Shown in pieces: positions 57,661 to 64,000 of a DNA stretch of 64,000 nt (position 1 is its first letter; every line of letters starts with the position of its first letter). A program made the translations under genes and the position numbers. This DNA is from Lunularia cruciata. Taxonomy: Eukaryota > Streptophyta > Marchantiopsida > Lunulariales > Lunulariaceae. Where the stretch lies: assembly GCA_948567375.1 (NCBI GenBank), contig OX419755.1, positions 17,241,001 to 17,305,000 of the forward strand, in the 5' to 3' direction. The notes under the pieces were generated by a model. The model did not search any database, was not told where the DNA came from, and saw nothing but the letters and a program-made list of their open reading frames with translations.

Positions 57661-59421
57661 TCTTCTTAGATCTTAAAGTTGTGGAAGGGAAAAAGTTATG
57701 AAAAAAATGTATCATTCAATTATTGAACAAATAAATTATCATAATTGTTCAAAATATGGTTTGAGTGTCCTAATAGTCAATGCAAAGGATGGCGTTGAAG
57801 GAAGAAATAGTTTGAACTAGCATTTATAGTCTATTATCCCTAATTAATCAAGAAACTATATCATAGTTGTTACGGATCTTCTTTATCACTATTAGTGTAT
57901 TTATATATAATTAAACCCATTATACATAGGACATATTATTTTTTCTATGCAATAATGGAGTGAGGAATATATGTTCCTATCTTTAATTCCGTAATAGGAG
58001 GAATATATGTATGCATTGTGAGATCAATTAAATTTGTTCTTCAATTTGGTAAAATTTACTAACATGAGAAAAGGTTGAAGAGACTAGACAAAAAAATCAT
58101 TCTTACTATTTGTAATAAGAACAAGTTCAAACTTCTACCTTGATTTATTTGAGAACTAAGATCTCAAGGTGTTGCTTGAAGTACAAGAAATAAATTATAA
58201 TAAAAAGTCTCAATCCAAGTAAATATTGTTCAAATTTCTATTCTTATCTAATTTAATTTTTATGAGCACTTAGATCTCAAGATATTGAATGAGTAAAAAT
58301 AAATAATTTGTAGTCAAACAAACAATAGTAACCTCACCACACGTCCATATTGTTGTAACATGTAAATAGTTAGAACTTTTACCATTTGAAAATGATTATA
58401 ACTTGAATTTTTGAATTAAACTGATTTGAAAATCTTGATTTAACCTAGATTAAAATGTAGAAACTTGGAAAACTTGATTTGATTTATTTGAGTACTTATC
58501 CTTTGAAAATGGTAATTAGATATAAAGTACAAGTTAATTAACAACAATAATTAATTATGAAAATGTAACTTGATGAATAGGAAATATAAAAGAATACACT
58601 TGGAGATAAAATTCATATGAATGATCACATAATCAAGTTACAAATATAAAACCATCTACAACTCAGCCAAATATGCTAAAAGTCTGAAATTTTTAAGATG
58701 AATTTGAAATTTTGATGAGATATGTTACAGTAAAATTCTAAGATCTATATGATTTCAGAACTTTAAAGATCCTTAAAACTTAAGTATATAATTTTTTTCC
58801 AAAATTTGATGAATTTGAGAAAAACACTCGAATATTTATATTTATAAGTATTTAATGCTCACTTGAATACTTGAGAAAAAAATAGTAGTTATCAAAGAAG
58901 AAGACCTCACCCATAAAAGGATCAAGTCTATTATTGTTGAATCTTCTTGGCGAAAGTACTTTTTATCGTTTGTACATAACCTCCATTTATCTTCATTACT
59001 TTTCGGATTGTTCTTACTTCTTTTCTCGTAACATACTATGTTTTGGATTGTTCATCACTATGGTTCTCTTTTTATCAAAGAGAGAATAGAAATATTTATC
59101 TCTTTGATTCAAATTTAAGTTGAATCATGGTTTCTTTTAAGTAAATTCCACATCTATTGATTATTTTCCTTTCCTTGATATAAAAATGATGGGATTTCTG
59201 CAAATATGAACAAGCTTTTATACGAAGATTAGCTATATTCTTTGCATTGTCATTACAAAAGATTAGTTTACTTTCAAAGTACTCCACTTTACATTTCTGA
59301 ACTGGAAGGTGTATAATTAGGAAAAGAATATATATATAGAGAAAGTATGTTCTGATCAGAAAGTACTCTACTAAATAGAGAACCCTAAGATTAGTGTATA
59401 TTTCAATATAACAGTATAAAT

Positions 59422-59499
<78 letters not shown>

Positions 59500-61670
59500 A
59501 CAGGGTTTGACTCTTCAAATTATATAGTATTCATGGAATTCTAATCAATAATCCAAGGATAAAATGATAGGCATGATCCATCCACTATCCATGTGTACTT
59601 ACTTCCTTACAAATCTTTCTTCTAGGCTTGACCATATGATATTGAAAGTTATGCAAAGGTGAAATCTGAATTTGGTATATATCATATATTTTGATAAATT
59701 GTGAAATTATTTGTCTCTTGGGGTAATAGGTATTGATTGAAGGAATTGAAGATCTAGCTCTATGTTACTCAAGGTATTTTGTAAAAAATTAATTATACTA
59801 ATTTACAGATTTATTAAGTCCAAAAATAATAAAATGGGAATTTTTAGAAATGAGATTTATGACATCTATCTTAAAGAAGATAAGATTTGAAAAGTTTTAG
59901 ACCTTGTTTTAAAAATAATGAAATTCTATAATTTCCACTTTAAAGTAACCTAAAGCATCTATAGTAACATAGTCAATATTAGACTAAGTACAATATAATT
60001 GGAAGATAGTACAAATAATTAGAAAAGTTCAACCAGTATTTATGTGTTAAATTTAGGAGGAAGGTTTACATGTTCCAAGTTTTATCTAATTATCTTAAAA
60101 TTTAAGGTTTTCTCAAAGTACTTTATAAGTTTAATAGTGTGCTATTTTAGCATTTTACATTCTAAATAGTATAATTTTTAATCTAAATGCACAACTGGTA
60201 GAGCAATACAAAAGGACATTTGAGTAATTCTGATAACTTTTCATCTAGTGTTGGTTAAAAGATTAAAGGTAGAGATAACACTCTTTTAAACTTTTACATC
60301 CAATAAGAATAAAGTCATAGAAAATATAACACAATTATAGAAGCCATTTTTAAATAGAAAATCTTATCAATTTTAGGTATTTTATTTAACAATCTTGGAG
60401 TCCAAGGACTTTTCAAGTACAATTTTGGTGTATGTACCCATCAAGAGCAGTACAATAAAAAATTTTCATTTGAGTAGTAAACTTATTATATTATTATTAT
60501 CTAATGTAGGTTTTAAGTAGTTACAATTATATGAGAGAGATCTTAAACTTTTATAGCTAATGAAAAAACCTTAGAAAATTGAGATCTAATATAAAAATAA
60601 TAAGAAAGTTAAAATATATTTAGATTTCTCTTAAAGAGAATCTTTTACCATTTTAGAATCCAAAATGATAAAGTCAAGATCAAGTAGTTCTTGCATACTT
60701 TTATTCTTCTACTCAATTGTTGTACCTAATCTTATCAAGCTGAATAAATAGTTAATAGTTAATCTGATATTTATGAACGGAAATATAAAAAATCAAAATA
60801 TAGCTTATCAAATTAAAATTTGGTAATGTTGTAGCTCAAATATTCAGTAATTAACTTAATTTGGATTTGACGTTTCCATAAATCAAACAGTTCAAGTTTC
60901 AAGGTTGGACTTATGTAATGTTTCTCATTCATTTTGAAGGTTCCTGGATACTTACTCTTCAAAATATTTTGAGAAAGTACTAATAAAAATGTATCAAAAT
61001 TATTTATATAATTTTTTTTTTCAAGATAGATTAAATTATTTTGAGAAAACCATATAACGATATATCAAAAATTTTAAACAAAGAATTTTCTTATCTGATT
61101 ATATTTTGATAATCAAGATATTTCTTTGAACACAACAATGCAATTATTGTTTTAATTTTAATTAATTAAAAGATATATTTTTCATATGTCATAATAATAT
61201 AGTATTTTAGTCTATATAATAGTAGAAATAAAAGTATGATTATTAATATATTTTTATTAATTTTCATTGTACAACCCCTCTTTTAAATTGAATGAATCTT
61301 TTAAATGATAAGATTTAGTACATTTTCCCCTTAAGAAATCTAGATGTATTTAAGAATATGCACCATTTCTTCAAAGACATGGAGAAACTTTTCTATAGAT
61401 ATATTTGTAGCTAAGAGAACATGGAGAAATTTTGTCTATATACAAAACTTTTGGTTATATTAGTTTGATTTCTGGTTTATTACTTTAAATATATCTATAA
61501 AAAATACTCATAATTTTACTGTCCTTGAAGTAATTAAAATAACAAATATCCTCTTTTCGTATATCGCCTTCCACTGTTTTATCATTGTATATCTTTAATA
61601 TGGATAAATTTTAGGTGAAAGATCATCGTGGCGTAAATGATGGGAAAGCATTTATAAAACCCATATCAGC
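57661..61670. other. AT-rich intergenic spacer
   Basis: About 4 kb of strongly AT-rich sequence with no reading frame of coding character, no tRNA or rRNA, and no element ends that I can recognise. It separates the retrotransposon nest from the RPN8 gene. Apart from the (AT) microsatellite there is little internal repetition. Confidence 0.6.
59424..59497. repeat. (AT)37 microsatellite
   Basis: Uninterrupted AT dinucleotide repeat of 74 bases, bounded by GG on both sides. On the minus strand it would read as a YIYI... peptide, which is an artefact. Confidence 0.98.
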
Positions 61671-62165
61671 CCTATATAGATTTAACACTCCATTGTGGGA
61701 AAGACTCGATATATTACTATTCTAAAAATTGATTTCAATACTCTAATTTGTGATCTCTATGAGAGAGGATATTATTCACTTATCGGAGTTGAAGTTTACC
61801 GGAGTTACTTGTGGAGGAGACCGTGGTTAAAGAAAGGCATATTGAGGGCCTGAGAAAGCAGAACTTTACGACGGGCGATCGTTCTCAGCGACGTATGTTC
61901 GACGCATTTTTTTCGTGTCCTCTTCCTGGTAGCTCGCCACGAGGCCCGATTCTCTCTAGGGACATCTCTTGCTCACTCAATCTAAACACACGGTGTAAAC
62001 CCCCACGCATTTGCCTGTTCCTATATTCCCAGACGACGCAGAAATTTCTGATTTCGGAGCAGTATCAGGCAGGTTCGTTGTCGAGTTTTGTGCGAGGGAT
62101 TGGAAAGAGAGGACCGATTGATTGATTGTGGGTTTTGCTGAGGAGTTCGATCAGAGAACAGGACG
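61670..62165 (+). promoter_or_regulatory. RPN8 promoter and 5' leader
   Basis: GC and CpG content rise sharply from about 61800 up to the ATG at 62166, as expected for a transcribed leader. A candidate TATA box, CTATATAGA, lies at about 61673-61681, but it is almost 490 bases from the ATG, so the leader would be long. An open frame at 61811-62125 lies within it and has no recognisable protein character. Confidence 0.4.
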
Positions 62166-63946
62166 ATGGATGTGGTTACGACGAGTCAAGGGGCAGCAGG
62201 GGCCATAGAGAAGGTAGTGGTGCATCCCCTAGTGCTGTTGAGCATCGTCGATAACTATACTCGCTGTGCAAAGGACTCGCGCAAGCGTGTTATTGGTGTC
62301 CTTCTCGGCGCCGTTCACCGAGGTCGCGTGGACATTACCAACTCTTATGCTGGTATGCGGCGTCGTCTCATTCTTCTCTGTTGATTTGTCCAGATTTTGT
62401 GCTCGACTATATTGCCCGCGCAGTGAATTTCAGCTTTCGGATGTTTTTAGGGTGGTGTATGGGTATGCGTTAGTTCAAACAATTGTGTAGTTCCGCTTAT
62501 ATCAGAAGAGAAAATTACCCTATTATAGATTACAAGTTTGTTCAGAATGCACCCTAAACAGCAGACTTTGCCGCCGGTGTTCGTTCTCGACGGTATCTGA
62601 ATGCGTGCACGAGTAGAGCCATGTGGATCTTCGTTTTTCTCGATCAAAGCAGGACAAGTAGTAACGTGCTTGAGGCTACTGGCGTCCTGACGCCTTAGGA
62701 GGGCAGCTGGTACTCAATTGCTTCCCGTGACCTTGATATGGCCCTAGCCATCCACGGCGCACGTTAAAGTTAACGATAATCTTCCAGGGACACAGAACAA
62801 CCCTTACTATAAATCTGGTATAATTATTTAAAAACAATGAGTTTTTGAAACCATTTACCTAGTTTGCCTTTTACGTGGAATAATCTCTGATCATCTGCAA
62901 TACGTGGTCGGTTTGGTCAGTGCCTTTTGAGGAAGATGAGAAGTCTCCTAGCATTTGGTTTTTGGACCACAACTACCACGAGGCAATGTTCGACATGTTC
63001 AAGAGGATCAACGGTATGAGCTGTGCAGTCAGTCGGGCCTTCATTGTCTTTTGGGATTTATGTAGTTGCTCAACTTCTTTGCTGCTTTATATTTGATTAC
63101 AATGCGTTCTTCCCGGGTCAAATACAGTGGTAAGGTATTGGTACTTATGGCTTGACGAAGGGTTTGATGTTTGCGTGTCGATTGCAGCTAAGGAGCATGT
63201 CGTAGGTTGGTACAGTACAGGCCCCAAACTTAGGGAAAACGACCTTGACATTCACGAACTCTTCAGAGAGTAAGCTTCTGATACAATGTTCTATCAATTT
63301 AGGATGTATGTAAGCTTGCGTATGGATGACAACTTGCTCATCTTCTTCATGCGCTGAAAGAAATGCTGCGCTCTTGCAGTTATGCTCCAAATCCAGTTCT
63401 GGTCATCATTGATGTGCAACCTAAAGAGTTGGGTATACCAACCAAAGCCTACTACGCTGTGGAGGAAGTCAAGGAGGTAATGAGGTGTTTTCGATTTAGT
63501 TTTCTAGTCCGGATTGTTTGTTTGGAAGAAACTGAGAATTATTTCAGCGTCAACCTGCTTACCTGTGAGGAGCATGTTGACAATCGCACTGGGAACTACC
63601 GTGACTTTTGTGTAATGTCATGAATAAGTGTGCCAAAGTAATCAGTCGATTGTGTGAAAGCTTGAAAGGTCACAGCAGGACAGCTACCTTTGCAGCTATA
63701 TTCATGGAAGAGCCAATTTACGTATCTTCTTTAGCGTAATCTCAGCTCGGTGTTCCATTTGTGAGTTGCACTTGTATATAAGAATTGGGTAATTTGACAG
63801 TTGAAGCTGTGTCAATCCCCTATAAATGCGAGTAAAGGCCATTACTCACGGATCTCTCTTGTTCTTTCAGGATGCAACACAGAAGAGTCAGAAAGTGTTT
63901 GTACACGCTGCATCAGAGATTGGCGCTTATGAAGCAGAAGAGATTG
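62166..63946 (+). CDS. 26S proteasome non-ATPase subunit RPN8/PSMD7, 5' part
   Basis: Five exons read through: 62166-62352, 62921-63013, 63188-63269, 63380-63476, 63871-63946. All introns are GT-AG (568, 174, 110 and 394 bases), phases join without error, and the coding total is 535 bases (178 codons plus one base); the gene continues past the window. The protein begins [21 protein letters not shown] and matches plant RPN8: [28 protein letters not shown], then [54 protein letters not shown]. This is the MPN domain. RPN8 lacks the metalloprotease JAMM residues and pairs with RPN11 in the proteasome lid, which deubiquitinates substrates in cytosol and nucleus. The usual length is about 310 residues, so roughly 58% is here. 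Confidence 0.95.
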
Positions 63947-64000
63947 GTATGTTATTACTAATGGAACTGTTCTGTCGTCGTCGCAATTTGATCTCTGAAA

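Noticed and set aside
59096-59518. 140-codon minus-strand frame with a long Tyr-Ile repeat
   Set aside because: The repeat is the translated (AT)37 microsatellite; the flanks show no protein character.
61811-62125. 104-codon plus-strand frame before RPN8
   Set aside because: It lies in the CpG-rich leader, has no motif, and openness is expected from GC content. It is better explained as 5' UTR.
62266-62490. Open frame running on from RPN8 exon 1
   Set aside because: It overlaps exon 1 in another frame and continues into intron 1; the RPN8 frame is joined by a consensus donor at 62353.
1-64000. CRISPR array, bacterial operons or integrated virus other than LTR retroelements
   Set aside because: No short regularly spaced repeats, Shine-Dalgarno-led gene runs or viral replication genes were seen; the spliced RPN8 and the retroelements indicate a plant nuclear genome.

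Overview
The window is plant nuclear DNA. Its only clearly intact gene, at the right edge, is the 5' part of a spliced 26S proteasome subunit RPN8/PSMD7. The left end holds decayed plant-type LRR (disease-resistance-like) repeats, and the middle is a nest of Ty3/gypsy chromoviruses. The style of the LRRs and retroelements resembles a moss or another seed-free land plant, but this is an impression and the sequence does not fix the species.

Layout. 1-14 kb: a gene-poor pseudogene field with two diverged copies of one duplicated block (about 1-2010 and 11095-13870), two long near-perfect foldbacks (1985-2142 and 3286-3505), three clusters of broken LRR repeats (4.2-4.6, 5.2-5.9, 9.2-10.1 kb), a decayed hAT-like transposase (6.2-8.1 kb, minus), and a lone metallothionein-like exon (8389-8453, minus). 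14.3-14.8 kb: a candidate small two-exon membrane-protein gene (minus). 15-18.3 kb: AT-rich DNA with tandem duplications and a tRNA-derived sequence.

18.3-56.5 kb is one nested retrotransposon block whose order of insertion can be read from broken reading frames and target-site duplications (TSDs). The outermost and oldest element, A (family 1, minus), is split by H (family 2, minus, TSD ACTTG). H was hit four times: by G (family 2, minus, TSD ACTTG) inside its 3' LTR, by C (family 2, plus, TSD GCCCT) in pol, by D (family 1, minus, TSD CCAAG) in the protease region, and by B (family 1, minus) in gag. Three solo LTRs sit inside A, G and D. Both families end pol in a chromodomain, so both are chromoviruses. 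Family 1 has LTRs of about 730 bp (TGTAATAC...GTATTACA) and an extra conserved reading frame before gag. Family 2 has LTRs of about 360-475 bp (TGTAACAATATG...TCTTTTACA) packed with perfect heat-shock elements upstream of a TATA box. In both families pol is in the -1 frame relative to gag. No copy has an intact pol.

56.5-57.65 kb: a decayed gag-like remnant. 57.65-61.8 kb: AT-rich spacer with an (AT)37 microsatellite. 61.8-64 kb: leader and first five exons of RPN8, which continues beyond the window.
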